Source of the DNA: Acidimicrobiaceae bacterium
Lineage (GTDB): Bacteria; Actinomycetota; Acidimicrobiia; Acidimicrobiales; RAAP-2
Reading direction: 5' to 3'
Length of the DNA stretch: 19,782 bases
Assembly (NCBI GenBank): GCA_003164275.1
Contig: PLSY01000277.1
Location: 20,871 to 40,652 of the forward strand
This document shows, piece after piece, positions 1 through 7,325 of the stretch; positions within the stretch are counted from its first letter, which is position 1; the number at the start of each line of letters is the position of its first letter. The notes below the pieces were generated by a model that was given only the letters and a program-made list of their open reading frames with translations, made no database searches and was not told the DNA's origin. Position numbers and translations under genes: made by a program.

Positions 1-152
1 CCCTGGCACCACGAGCCACTTCTCCCCTTCCCGCCGGCGACGCGCCCGATCACCGTGACGGTGGTCGCACGGCCTCGTGATCACTGAAGCGGCGGTGCGG
101 AGGGGGGATGCCGAACGAAAGCACTCGGCGGTCACTCGAAGCTGTACCCACT

Positions 153-158
153 TAGGAT
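153..158 (+). promoter_or_regulatory. Possible -10 element upstream of the PPOX gene
   Basis: TAGGAT fits the actinobacterial TANNNT -10 pattern and lies about 33 bases before the chosen ATG at 191. A weak -35-like GTCACT sits 16 bases further upstream. This rests on pattern only. Confidence 0.25.
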
Positions 159-190
159 GGAGTATCCCGTCATCGGCATTCGAGGAGAGC

Positions 191-628
191 ATGACGACAC
201 TGGTCGACGTGACTGCCATAGCTCGGAAGGAGAGCTTCCTCGCTGTCGTCTCGACGCTTCGCCCCGATGCCTCGATTCAGTCCTCGGTCGTCAATGCTGG
301 TGTCATCGTCCACCCCGTGACCGGTGACGACGTGGTGGCCTTCGTGACCTACGGAAAGGCGAAGCTGGCCAACCTGCGAGTTCGCCCACAGATCTCCGTC
401 ATTTTTCGCTCAGGTTGGCAGTGGGCGACCGTAGAGGGTGAGGCCGAACTCATCGGTCCTGAGAGTGCCGACGGCGCCGAGGCTGCCGAGCGACTGCGCC
501 TTCTCCTGCGTACCATCTTCGTCGCCGCCGGCGGCGTTCATGACGACCTTGACAGCTACGATCGGGCCATGGTGGAGGAGCGGAGGGTGGCGGTGCTCGT
601 CAAGCCGGAGAGGGTGTACAGCAACTGA
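191..628 (+). CDS. PPOX-class F420/FMN-dependent oxidoreductase (pyridoxamine 5'-phosphate oxidase-like)
   Basis: Encodes 145 aa with the split beta-barrel pattern of the PPOX superfamily, most like the small actinobacterial group annotated as F420-dependent (TIGR03618-like). Diagnostic stretches are LAVVSTLRPDASIQSSVVNAG near the N-terminus, then NLRVRPQISVIFRSGWQWATVEG, and the closing VAVLVKPERVYSN. Such proteins are soluble and reduce or bind small molecules with F420H2 or flavin; the substrate is unknown. The ATG at 191 is chosen because GAGGAGAG ends two bases before it and because the homologous pattern begins there; an upstream in-frame start at 77 would add an arginine-rich, unconvincing tail. 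The gene converges on the PAP2 gene. Family is secure; cofactor choice is inferred. Confidence 0.85.
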   Translation: MTTLVDVTAIARKESFLAVVSTLRPDASIQSSVVNAGVIVHPVTGDDVVAFVTYGKAKLANLRVRPQISVIFRSGWQWATVEGEAELIGPESADGAEAAERLRLLLRTIFVAAGGVHDDLDSYDRAMVEERRVAVLVKPERVYSN

Positions 629-671
629 GATCGCGGCGCCGGAGATGATCTCTCGTCTTCGCTCCGTGGAC

Positions 672-693
672 CCGACCCGGGCCCCCGGATCGG
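672..693. terminator. Hairpin terminator between convergent PPOX and PAP2 genes
   Basis: Nine-base arms CCGACCCGG and CCGGATCGG flank a GCCC loop. Read on the minus strand the stem is complete with one G-U pair. It starts immediately after the PAP2 stop codon and 43 bases after the PPOX stop, so it could serve both. No U-tract follows. Confidence 0.5.
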
Positions 694-1395
694 TTAGGCC
701 ATCCGTGGATGCTGGCGACTAGCCAGTCGCCGAGGCTCGGTGTGCGTCCGAAGAAGTCCCGCCACCACCCACGGGATGTGGAACAGGGCGTCGATGGCCA
801 GCACCGCCCCGACCCCGACGGCCATACCTCCGAGCGCGTCGGTCGGGTAGTGCCATCGCAGGACGATGACAGCGGCGGAGACCCCAGCAATGGCCGCCAT
901 GGCGGCCAGGAGCATGGCAGGCCGGAGGATCCGAGGCACCACCAGAACTGCCGCGGTGGCAAGGGCCGCCACAGCGGTAACCGTGCCGGAAGGGAACGAG
1001 GAGCCGCCGCCGAGGCCGAAGTGACGACCGACGAGTGGCTTCGCCAGGTCCTGGACGATCAAGACAGCGACCACCGGAGCTGTCGCACAGGCCGCGGCGC
1101 GCACCCAGTCGCGGGACAGCCCGATGACGAATATGGCGATGGCCCCCACAATGAGGGCGGTCAGCGACCCGAGTGCGACGAAGTCGTGGGCCCAGAGCGA
1201 CTGGAAGTTCGCCGGAAAGACGCCATCACCCCAGACATCCAGCCGATTGGCCCATGGTCGCCGGATGAATGCCAGCCCAGCCAACGAGGCCAGACCGAGC
1301 AAGAAGACGCCTACCACCAACTCCACGGCGTTTCCGCTGGCTGTGATCGAGCGCGGCCCCCGATCGTTCCTGGGAGCCACGACGTCCGATGCCAT
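694..1395 (-). CDS. PAP2-family membrane phosphatase with degenerate active-site motifs
   Basis: Encodes 233 aa with about six hydrophobic membrane segments. PAP2 enzymes hydrolyse lipid phosphates such as phosphatidate or undecaprenyl pyrophosphate at the membrane. Motif 1 is represented by K119 and R124 (KPLVGR), motif 2 by FPSGT at 134-138, and motif 3 by RWHYPTD at 180-186, with the nucleophile-type H182 and D186 present. Two usual residues differ: the proton-donor His of PSGH is Thr138, and the Arg usually six residues before the motif-3 His is Val. The protein may therefore be a divergent PAP2 subgroup or have altered activity. The start is ATG at 1395; no strong ribosome-binding site is visible, and the transcript may be leaderless. 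Family is confident; catalytic competence is not. Confidence 0.82.
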   Translation of the reverse strand: MASDVVAPRNDRGPRSITASGNAVELVVGVFLLGLASLAGLAFIRRPWANRLDVWGDGVFPANFQSLWAHDFVALGSLTALIVGAIAIFVIGLSRDWVRAAACATAPVVAVLIVQDLAKPLVGRHFGLGGGSSFPSGTVTAVAALATAAVLVVPRILRPAMLLAAMAAIAGVSAAVIVLRWHYPTDALGGMAVGVGAVLAIDALFHIPWVVAGLLRTHTEPRRLASRQHPRMA

Positions 1396-1703
1396 GGGTC
1401 GACATTACGAGTGATGGATGAAGATGTCAGCGCGGCGGCCTGCCGATGACGAGGGCGGCAACGCTACGCCGATGGGGTGCTCCGCTCGGGAGATCGGCCT
1501 TCGAAGGCAACCCGGACGGGCGGAGATGCTCCTCAGCTGGCTCGACGGAAGAACGGCAACGGTCGATGCTCACCCCCGTGCGTTCGGATCAATCGACATA
1601 CCGCCATCTCTGCTCATCGTCGGTCATGGACCAACATGAGTCGCCGTCGTTGGGCACGAATGCCCGAGATGGGGCAGGGCTCCGACTTCCTCGGGCAGAA
1701 TGC
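1396..1703. other. Intergenic stretch with no supported gene
   Basis: This 308-base region lies between the PAP2 start and the 3' end of the GNAT gene. Reading frames here have mixed third-position composition and no recognisable family. A plus-strand run from 1527 to 1639 (beginning MLLSWLDGRTATVDAHPRAF) looks faintly protein-like but is only 37 codons and lacks a ribosome-binding site. The PAP2 promoter should lie near 1396-1450, but I see no clear element. Confidence 0.4.
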
Positions 1704-2210
1704 TCAGGGTCGGTCGGCTCCGGTAGCCGAGTCGACATGACCCGCGCCGGCCACCATCTTCCACATGATGACGTGCGGCCCGATAGGTGGCTCCTCCCAG
1801 ATGGCCCCGTGATCAACGAAGCCGGCACGTCGATAGAGGCCGACAGCAGGCACTCGGGCATTGCACCAAATCAGCCCGCCACCCTGTTCGGAGACGTAGG
1901 CCGTCGCTCGGGCGAGGACCCGACTACCGATACCTGCATTGCGTAGGTCTTGCCTGGTCGCCATGCCTCGCAGCCTCCAAGGGGACGTTCCATCGACCCC
2001 GGTGCCAACCAGGCCGGGCGGATGCGCATCGGGTGCGACGCGAACACATCCGACGACCTCCCCGTCGACGCTGACGGCGGCGAACGTCGCAGTCAGTGGC
2101 TCGTCGTCGTCGGACAGCGCCATGTCGTGTACGAGCCGCTCGGGCCTCAGAACCACCTGACGCAGCTCCCAGGTGGCTGCCGCAGGTACACGCATGACCC
2201 GAACGTCCAC
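1704..2210 (-). CDS. GNAT-family N-acetyltransferase
   Basis: Encodes 168 aa with the GNAT fold, which transfers an acetyl group from acetyl-CoA to an amine. The acetyl-CoA pyrophosphate-binding motif A is clear around residues 80-100 (LRGMATRQDLRNAGIGSRVL, an R-x-x-G-x-G/A type loop), preceded by a beta-strand pair with the GCVRVAPD turn. The C-terminal AVGLYRRAGF is the typical motif B (YxxxGF). The start is GTG at 2210 with a G-rich run just upstream; an in-frame ATG at 2195 is an alternative and would shorten the protein by five residues. The gene stands alone on the minus strand; the substrate cannot be predicted. Confidence 0.85.
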   Translation of the reverse strand: MDVRVMRVPAAATWELRQVVLRPERLVHDMALSDDDEPLTATFAAVSVDGEVVGCVRVAPDAHPPGLVGTGVDGTSPWRLRGMATRQDLRNAGIGSRVLARATAYVSEQGGGLIWCNARVPAVGLYRRAGFVDHGAIWEEPPIGPHVIMWKMVAGAGHVDSATGADRP

Positions 2211-2604
2211 CCCCGGAAGGCTATCGCCACGGACGGCAACGGTGCCCCGACGCCGCTGGCCCCGAGCGCCATAAGACAGCGTCGGGGGCGGACCCCGGGC
2301 ACGCCGTCACTGGTGGCAGGCGGCTGGTCATGCTGTCGGCCCTCGACGATCGCATCGCCACCGACCTGGTGACCTCCGCCCTCGCCGGGGTGGAGGAGGG
2401 AGAGCTGGTCGACACCAGCTCCATCAGCGCCGAGCGGCGGTGGGCCGTTCAGGCCCTGAACGGTGCCGGTGTGCCCAACTGCGTCCACGACCCAATCATG
2501 ACGCTGGGCGGGTGCAGCCGGTCTTGCCACACTTGCCCAATGGCGTCTTTGGCCAGGTCGAAAGTCAACAACTCGATACCGGGCCGAGCGACGCCGGTCC
2601 GTCG
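2211..2604. other. Gene-poor region with an orphan coding-like patch
   Basis: No complete gene is supported over this stretch. From about 2330 to 2470 on the plus strand, codons have very high G/C at third positions and encode a plausible amphipathic sequence (LDDRIATDLVTSALAGVEE, then GELVDTSSISAERRW). After that the same frame loses coding character. It may be the remnant of a gene whose remainder has been lost; I do not recognise the family. Confidence 0.35.
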
Positions 2605-2760
2605 CTACTGGCCGCGCAGCTCCTTCGTCCGGTCGATGTGCTCGATACGTTCCTGGGCCACCAGCCATTCGGTCGACCGAGGCAGCTGGCGCTCACCGGG
2701 GTCGTGGTGCCCACCGACCGGGCCGTCGGTCGACGTGCCGCATCTCCGACAGACAGACAT
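2605..2760 (-). CDS. Possible small protein with a CxxC knuckle (51 aa)
   Basis: The frame opens with ATG at 2760 and encodes MSVCRRCGTSTDGPVGGHHD, continuing to ERQLPRSTEWLVAQERI and ending in ELRGQ. Features are a Cys4-x2-Cys7 pair with a His-His pair at 18-19, which could form a small metal-binding knuckle, followed by a likely helix. About 80 percent of codons end in G or C, as in the flanking real genes. There is no strong ribosome-binding site and no recognised family, so this could be a chance frame in an otherwise gene-poor region. Confidence 0.4.
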   Translation of the reverse strand: MSVCRRCGTSTDGPVGGHHDPGERQLPRSTEWLVAQERIEHIDRTKELRGQ

Positions 2761-2987
2761 GCGCCCATTTGTCTCGGGAGCGTGATGTTCGTCGAGCTGC
2801 GAGCCTACGTACGAAGCTTCTGATGAGGCCATGATCCTCCGATCGCACGGTGAGGCCCGCGGGACCCGCACCTTGCCGGAAGGACGACATCGGGCCCGAG
2901 CTGGGCGAGCTGGTCCTTCACCCCACCCTACGCTGCAAACCGGTGTCGCGTCCCGACCAACCTGGCATCCACTCTCGGGCGCTTGGA

Positions 2988-3021
2988 CACCGACCGGCAG
3001 CTGGTCCGCCGTCTGTCGGTG
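2988..3021 (-). terminator. Possible terminator of the nickel permease gene
   Basis: CACCGAC and GTCGGTG form a 7-bp stem around a 20-base interior that can itself pair GGC with GCC. It begins six bases after the permease stop codon on the minus strand. No U-tract follows. Confidence 0.3.
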
Positions 3022-3026
3022 GATGG

Positions 3027-4175
3027 TCAGATTGAGACTGCCGCCTCGTTGGACTCGCAGGGGATCATGCTGGCATCCCACTTCTCCTCGACATTGCCGA
3101 AGTGCCAGTAGACGGCGGCGGCCACCCACGTCGCCACGAACGCCCCAACGATGATGAAGCCGGCCGTGTTGATGTTGAAACTCTGGAAGAAACTGAAGAA
3201 GGGATCGTCCAGGTGCAGCTCGGTGGCGATGAGGCCGAGGATCTCGATCGTGCCGATGAAGAAGGCCACGAAAACCGACAGGCCGGTGATGGTCAGGTTG
3301 TAGAAGACCTTGCGGATGGGCTTCGAGAAGGCCCAGTCGTAGGCGAAGTTCATGAAGCACCCGTCGATCGTGTCGAACAAGCTCATCCCGGCGGCGAAGA
3401 GGATAGGCAGCGACAGGATGGCCCAGAACGGCAGTCCGCCAGCCACAGCCGTCCCCGCCAGCACCAACAGGGCGACTTCGGTGGCGGTGTCGAACCCGAG
3501 GCCGAACAGCACCCCGACGGGGTAGATCTTCCATGGTGTATCGATCTTGCCGGCATAGCCGCCGAAGAACCGGTTCATCAGGCCCCGGTTGTTGAGCTGG
3601 CGCTCGAGCTCCTCGTTGTCGAACCTGCCCGACCTCATGTCCCGGTAGACCTTGACAATGCCGACCATGACCACGAGGTTGAGGAGGGCGATCAGGTACA
3701 AGAAGCCGCCCGAGACAGAGGTCCCGATGATGTTTGTCGCTGCGTGGAAACCCGACGATCCGTTGCTCACCTGAGCGTCGAGGGCCCGAATTCCAAAGTT
3801 CAGGACAACGGCGAGTACGAACACCACGGTCGAGTGCCCGAGTGAGAAGAAGAAGCCGACACTGAGTGGGCGTTTTCCGTCGTTCACGAGCTTGCGGGTC
3901 GTGTTGTCGATGGCGGCGATGTGGTCGGCATCGAAGGCGTGGCGCATACCCAGCGTGTAAGCGAGCACACCGGTCCCGAACCCGAACAGTCCGGTCTTCG
4001 AGATGTGATAGTGGCGGCCGACGGCGGCCGAGATTAGTCCCCACCCGAGCACGTTCAAGCCGAGAATGAGGGCAGCCATGCCAGCCACCTTCGTCCACTC
4101 TTTGCGCGTCAGGCTGCTTTGAAACTTGGCCAAACGTGACGGGACCATGGTCCCGAAGCCTGCGGCGTCGGTCAC
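3027..4175 (-). CDS. NiCoT-family nickel/cobalt permease
   Basis: Encodes 382 aa with about eight transmembrane segments, the normal size for the HoxN/NixA/NhlF family of secondary Ni2+/Co2+ importers. The signature HX4DH in helix 2 is present as RHAFDADHIAAID (His79, Asp84, His85). The other family motifs follow in order: LGHSTVVF, then LGFDTATEVALL, then FAAGMSLFDTIDG. The start is GTG at 4175 with AGAAAG about nine bases upstream; ATG at 4148 is an alternative. The gene diverges from a Fur-family regulator, with an AT-rich segment between, so repression by metal is likely. Imported nickel or cobalt would supply urease, hydrogenase, nickel superoxide dismutase or cobalamin synthesis; none of these is in the window. 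Family is certain; Ni versus Co preference is not readable. Confidence 0.95.
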   Translation of the reverse strand: MTDAAGFGTMVPSRLAKFQSSLTRKEWTKVAGMAALILGLNVLGWGLISAAVGRHYHISKTGLFGFGTGVLAYTLGMRHAFDADHIAAIDNTTRKLVNDGKRPLSVGFFFSLGHSTVVFVLAVVLNFGIRALDAQVSNGSSGFHAATNIIGTSVSGGFLYLIALLNLVVMVGIVKVYRDMRSGRFDNEELERQLNNRGLMNRFFGGYAGKIDTPWKIYPVGVLFGLGFDTATEVALLVLAGTAVAGGLPFWAILSLPILFAAGMSLFDTIDGCFMNFAYDWAFSKPIRKVFYNLTITGLSVFVAFFIGTIEILGLIATELHLDDPFFSFFQSFNINTAGFIIVGAFVATWVAAAVYWHFGNVEEKWDASMIPCESNEAAVSI

Positions 4176-4204
4176 GAGACATCTTTCTAAGTGAGGTCAG
4201 ACTG

Positions 4205-4238
4205 AAAAGATATGGCAATTACGAATGTTATGCAATAG
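4205..4238. promoter_or_regulatory. AT-rich candidate operator between nickel permease and Fur-family regulator
   Basis: In otherwise GC-rich DNA this short AT-rich stretch holds TATGGCAAT at 4211-4219 and TATGCAAT at 4229-4236, a near direct repeat spaced 18 bases apart. The GCAA/TTGC cores resemble those of the Streptomyces Nur box (TTGCAA half-sites), though the arrangement differs. It lies 30-60 bases upstream of the permease GTG, as expected for a repressor or promoter site. Confidence 0.45.
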
Positions 4239-4329
4239 GGAGGGATTCGCTGGAGGCCTGCCCCCCTCTGTGTCGTCGGCAACCCCGGCACGCCCCACCG
4301 TTCTCGGCCCCCCTCACTATCCTGTGGGT

Positions 4330-4815
4330 ATGAGCAAGCCGCTCGATCACCTAGAGGACGCGGATTTCTCCACGGTTGAATCCGTTCTCGACTACCTACG
4401 CTCCCAAGGTGGGCGGGTGACGTCATCGCGCAGGATCCTCCTCCAAGTGCTCTTCGACGCGGACGGCCACATGAGCGCCGAGGAGTTGGCTGAATCGGTC
4501 CAACAGCGGGCTCCCGACGTTCATCTGTCCACCATCTACCGGAATCTCGAGGAGCTGGAGCAGTTGGGAGTCATCTCGCACTCCCATCTCGGCCATGGGC
4601 CTTCGAGCTACCTGCTGGCTTCCCACGCCCATGCCCATTTCGTGTGCTCTGAGTGCGGCAGCATGATCGAGGCCCCCGACGAGATCTTTCGCGGACTGGC
4701 GCAATCGGCGAAGAGCAAGCTGGGTTTCTCGATCGACCCAAACCACTTCGCCATCCTCGGCCGGTGCTCGAACTGTGCTGACAAGGCCTCACGGGAGTCA
4801 AGAGCACACCGATGA
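4330..4815 (+). CDS. Fur-family metal-dependent repressor (probably Nur-like)
   Basis: Encodes 161 aa, the usual length for Fur/Zur/Nur proteins. The N-terminal winged helix (about 15-85) contains the typical HLSTIYRNLEELEQLGVI recognition segment. The dimerisation domain has a His99-x-His101-x-His103 cluster (HAHAH) and two structural-zinc pairs, Cys106-x2-Cys109 and Cys146-x2-Cys149. Streptomyces Nur uses a similar His-rich cluster for nickel, and divergence from a NiCoT permease makes a nickel-uptake regulator the best guess; the motifs alone do not exclude Fur or Zur. The ATG at 4330 follows a GGGT run at 4326-4329, which is a weak ribosome-binding site. An upstream in-frame start exists at 4225, but it would lie across the candidate operator and adds a low-complexity tail. 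Confidence 0.9.
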   Translation: MSKPLDHLEDADFSTVESVLDYLRSQGGRVTSSRRILLQVLFDADGHMSAEELAESVQQRAPDVHLSTIYRNLEELEQLGVISHSHLGHGPSSYLLASHAHAHFVCSECGSMIEAPDEIFRGLAQSAKSKLGFSIDPNHFAILGRCSNCADKASRESRAHR

Positions 4816-5106
4816 GCGCCGGGCAAAGGCCACCCGGCACCTCGTGCTGGCCCGGGCGAGTTTGCCAAGGGTGCACTCGTCACCCATAAGTGCACCTGGT
4901 CAACCGGTCATCGAGCGGGCCCCCGGCCGTGGAGACCGCCCGGACCTTTACTCAGCCATAGCGCCCTTCGCCCCACGGCCATCTCCCGGCACGTCCGGCG
5001 GGAGGTCGACACCCACCATGAGAAGTCCTCGTCGAACAAGACCGACCCCTGTACGCCGCGTGGGCACACAACACGGAGCCTGCACCCGGGTCGGCCGATC
5101 GGTCAG
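4816..5106. other. Intergenic stretch with no supported gene
   Basis: No frame shows a recognisable protein. There is no obvious terminator immediately after the Fur-family gene. The AT-poor sequence gives no clear promoter for the downstream folate gene, although one must lie here or further upstream. Confidence 0.4.
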
Positions 5107-5134
5107 CCCGACAGCCCATTCTGGGCTGTTCGGG
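5107..5134 (+). promoter_or_regulatory. Hairpin just upstream of the pabB-pabC start
   Basis: CCCGACAGCCCA pairs with TGGGCTGTTCGGG around a TTC loop, with a single bulged T, giving a 12-bp stem. It ends 23 bases before the GTG at 5158 and only 8 before the alternative GTG at 5143. It could be a terminator for upstream transcription or a leader structure; no U-tract follows. Confidence 0.4.
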
Positions 5135-5157
5135 GCCCGGTCGTGCCAAGATCAGGC

Positions 5158-7044
5158 GTGAGCGAGATCGTACGTTGCCGGTTCGACCTCGTCGGCTCCG
5201 ACGGCTCGACGGCCATCGAGCTGACTGAACCCCTCGGTCAACTGGAAGCGCGAGCGATCGGAGAGGTCGTTTCCGTGCTGGCCGAGGCTGAGGCGTTGGC
5301 ACGGGCCGGCCGCCACGTGGGCGGATTCGTGGCCTACGAGGCGGCGCCGGCCTTCGATGGTGCCCTGGCCGTGCGAGATGCAGACCCGACGGCGGACACC
5401 GCCGACCTTCCCCTGGCGTGGTTCGGCATCTTCGGTGAGCGACACTCAACTCCTGCCCTCCCCCACAGGATCGTCATCCCGCAGCCACCCCGATCAGATC
5501 GGTCGCCTGCGGGCTTTCTTACCGAACCGGTTGATATGTCTTCATGGTCGTGTGAGATCAGCCCGGCGGAGCACGGGTCCGGCGTCGAGCGCATCCGCTC
5601 CACCATTGCCGCGGGCGGCAGCTACCTGGTCAACCTGACCACTCGGTTTCGACGCCGCTGGCCGGCCACGGATGACCCCTTCGAGCTCTACCAACAACTG
5701 GTTGGGGGCCACGGCACGGGCCTCCACGGATTCATCGAAACCACCGATTGGGCCGTGGCCTCGGGCTCTCCGGAACTGTTCTTCGAACTCACTTCGGGAC
5801 GGTTGACCACCCGGCCCATGAAAGGGACAGCGGCGAGGGGCAGGTGGGCGGACGAGGATGTCCGACACGCCGAGGTGCTCCGCACTTCCGAGAAGGAACG
5901 GGCGGAGAATCTGATGGTGGTCGACCTCTTGAGGAACGATCTCGGCCGAGTCTCAAGAACCGGGACGGTCTCGGTTCCCGAACTCTGGCGTGTCGATCGC
6001 CATCCGTCGGTATGGCAGCTGACCTCCACCGTGACCGGCACCGTCGATGAGGCCACGGGTGTGCTCGACGTGTTCCGGGCCCTGTTTCCGTCCGGCTCGG
6101 TCACGGGTGCCCCAAAGGTGGCGACCATGGAGATCATCAGGGATCTGGAGCAGTCCCCTCGCGGGGTCTATTGCGGTGCCGTAGGCCTCATGGAGGCCGA
6201 ACCGTCATCGGCCGGCCATGTGACGCGGGTCAGCGCTCGTTTCTCGGTGGCCATCCGCACGGCCGTGGTCGATAAAGTCCGACGGTTGGCCGAGTACGGG
6301 TCCGGCGGAGGCATCACCTGGGACTCGTCCGCCGGCTCGGAATGGAACGAGGTGATCATCAAGACGAGTTCGCTGGCCGCGTCGAGGTCGAGCGACTGGA
6401 GCAACGGCTTCTTGTTCGAGACGATGCGCTTCGACCCGCAGTCGGTGGACGGCTGCGACACGGGTGTCCGGAATCTCACCGCCCACCTTGCCCGGATGAC
6501 GTCGTCCGCTGACTACTTCGGGCTCCCGGTCCCCTCCGATCTCCAGGGGGCGGTGGCCCAGGCGGTCGACGGTCTGTCGGTCCCGGGCCGACTTCGGCTG
6601 CTTCTCCACCTCGATGGGGGTTTGGAAACCGAGGTCAACCCACTCGGCGATGAGCCGGCAACCGTCCAATGGCTCTGCCTCGACGGCGTCCCGATCGACT
6701 CCCGTGACGTCACGCTCTTCCATAAGACCACCGACCGGCGGCCCTACCTCGAAAGGGCCCTCCGCCATCCCGAGGCCGACGATGTGATCCTGGTCAACGA
6801 GCGGGGCGAGGTGACAGAGACGACCCGGGCCAACCTCTGTGTCCAGCTCGACGGCAGGTGGTGCACTCCGCCCATCACCTGTGGGCTCTTGCCCGGCATC
6901 GAGAGGGGTCGACTCGTCCAGCTCGGTCGGTTGGTCGAGCGGGCCATCACCATCGAGCAGCTCGGCTGGGCCGAGGGACTGGCAACGGTTAGCTCACTAC
7001 GGGGCTGGCGGGGAGCCAGGGTTCGCCAACCGGGCCAACACTGA
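5158..7044 (+). CDS. pabB: Bifunctional aminodeoxychorismate synthase component I / aminodeoxychorismate lyase
   Basis: Encodes 628 aa, a fusion of PabB (about 1-400) and PabC (about 410-628). PabB converts chorismate to 4-amino-4-deoxychorismate; PabC, a PLP fold-type IV lyase, releases pyruvate to give p-aminobenzoate for folate. The PabB half has PMKGT with Lys222, the residue that distinguishes aminodeoxychorismate synthase from anthranilate synthase (which has AGT), then the EKERAENLMVVDLLRNDLGR block, FPSGSVTGAPK and YCGAVGL. The PabC half starts near SNGFLFETMRFDP, has FHKTTDRRPYLERAL with the likely PLP lysine Lys523, VTETTRANLCV and CGLLPGIERG. No PabA glutaminase is nearby. GTG at 5158 is preferred because the other GTG at 5143 abuts a hairpin and has no ribosome-binding site. 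Function is confident; the start is less so. Confidence 0.93.
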   Translation: MSEIVRCRFDLVGSDGSTAIELTEPLGQLEARAIGEVVSVLAEAEALARAGRHVGGFVAYEAAPAFDGALAVRDADPTADTADLPLAWFGIFGERHSTPALPHRIVIPQPPRSDRSPAGFLTEPVDMSSWSCEISPAEHGSGVERIRSTIAAGGSYLVNLTTRFRRRWPATDDPFELYQQLVGGHGTGLHGFIETTDWAVASGSPELFFELTSGRLTTRPMKGTAARGRWADEDVRHAEVLRTSEKERAENLMVVDLLRNDLGRVSRTGTVSVPELWRVDRHPSVWQLTSTVTGTVDEATGVLDVFRALFPSGSVTGAPKVATMEIIRDLEQSPRGVYCGAVGLMEAEPSSAGHVTRVSARFSVAIRTAVVDKVRRLAEYGSGGGITWDSSAGSEWNEVIIKTSSLAASRSSDWSNGFLFETMRFDPQSVDGCDTGVRNLTAHLARMTSSADYFGLPVPSDLQGAVAQAVDGLSVPGRLRLLLHLDGGLETEVNPLGDEPATVQWLCLDGVPIDSRDVTLFHKTTDRRPYLERALRHPEADDVILVNERGEVTETTRANLCVQLDGRWCTPPITCGLLPGIERGRLVQLGRLVERAITIEQLGWAEGLATVSSLRGWRGARVRQPGQH

Positions 7045-7223
7045 TGAGCAAGTAGCCGGTCCCGCCAAAGGACGAGGAGTTCGCCGGTCGAAGGGGCGCG
7101 CCCCAATGTGGTGAGGGACTCGTTGGGAGGACCGAGCTCGCCCCTACCCCCAGGGGGCAGGATCAGGACATCGGGTAGTCCCTTATCGCGGCTCGGAGCA
7201 AGGGTGATCCCCGCCTGATTCCC

Positions 7224-7278
7224 GTCCGGCGATTGCCGACGTTCACTACGCGGATCGGAACGTCGGCAATCGCCGGAC
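7224..7278. repeat. Perfect 21-bp inverted repeat (13-base loop) upstream of glgX
   Basis: The arm at 7224-7244 is the exact reverse complement of 7258-7278, with the loop ACTACGCGGATCG between. It lies 180 bases after the folate gene and 47 bases before the glgX ATG. A transcript would form a very stable stem. There is no U-tract, so it may be a terminator of actinobacterial type, an mRNA-protecting structure or a small repeated element. Confidence 0.9.
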
Positions 7279-7325
7279 AACCAGCCGCCCGCTTAAAGGC
7301 GAAGTCGGCGGGGTATGCCCAGGCG

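Noticed and set aside
1527..1639. Short plus-strand frame with protein-like character
   Set aside because: Only 37 codons, mixed third-position bias, no ribosome-binding site and no recognised family.
2605..4218. Long minus-strand frame of 537 codons overlapping the nickel permease
   Set aside because: Most of it is an arginine/histidine-rich shadow of the permease. Only the last 51 codons look protein-like and are listed separately.
7092..7103. GGGGCGCGCCCC palindrome
   Set aside because: Short, pure G/C and unplaced relative to any promoter; expected by chance in this composition.
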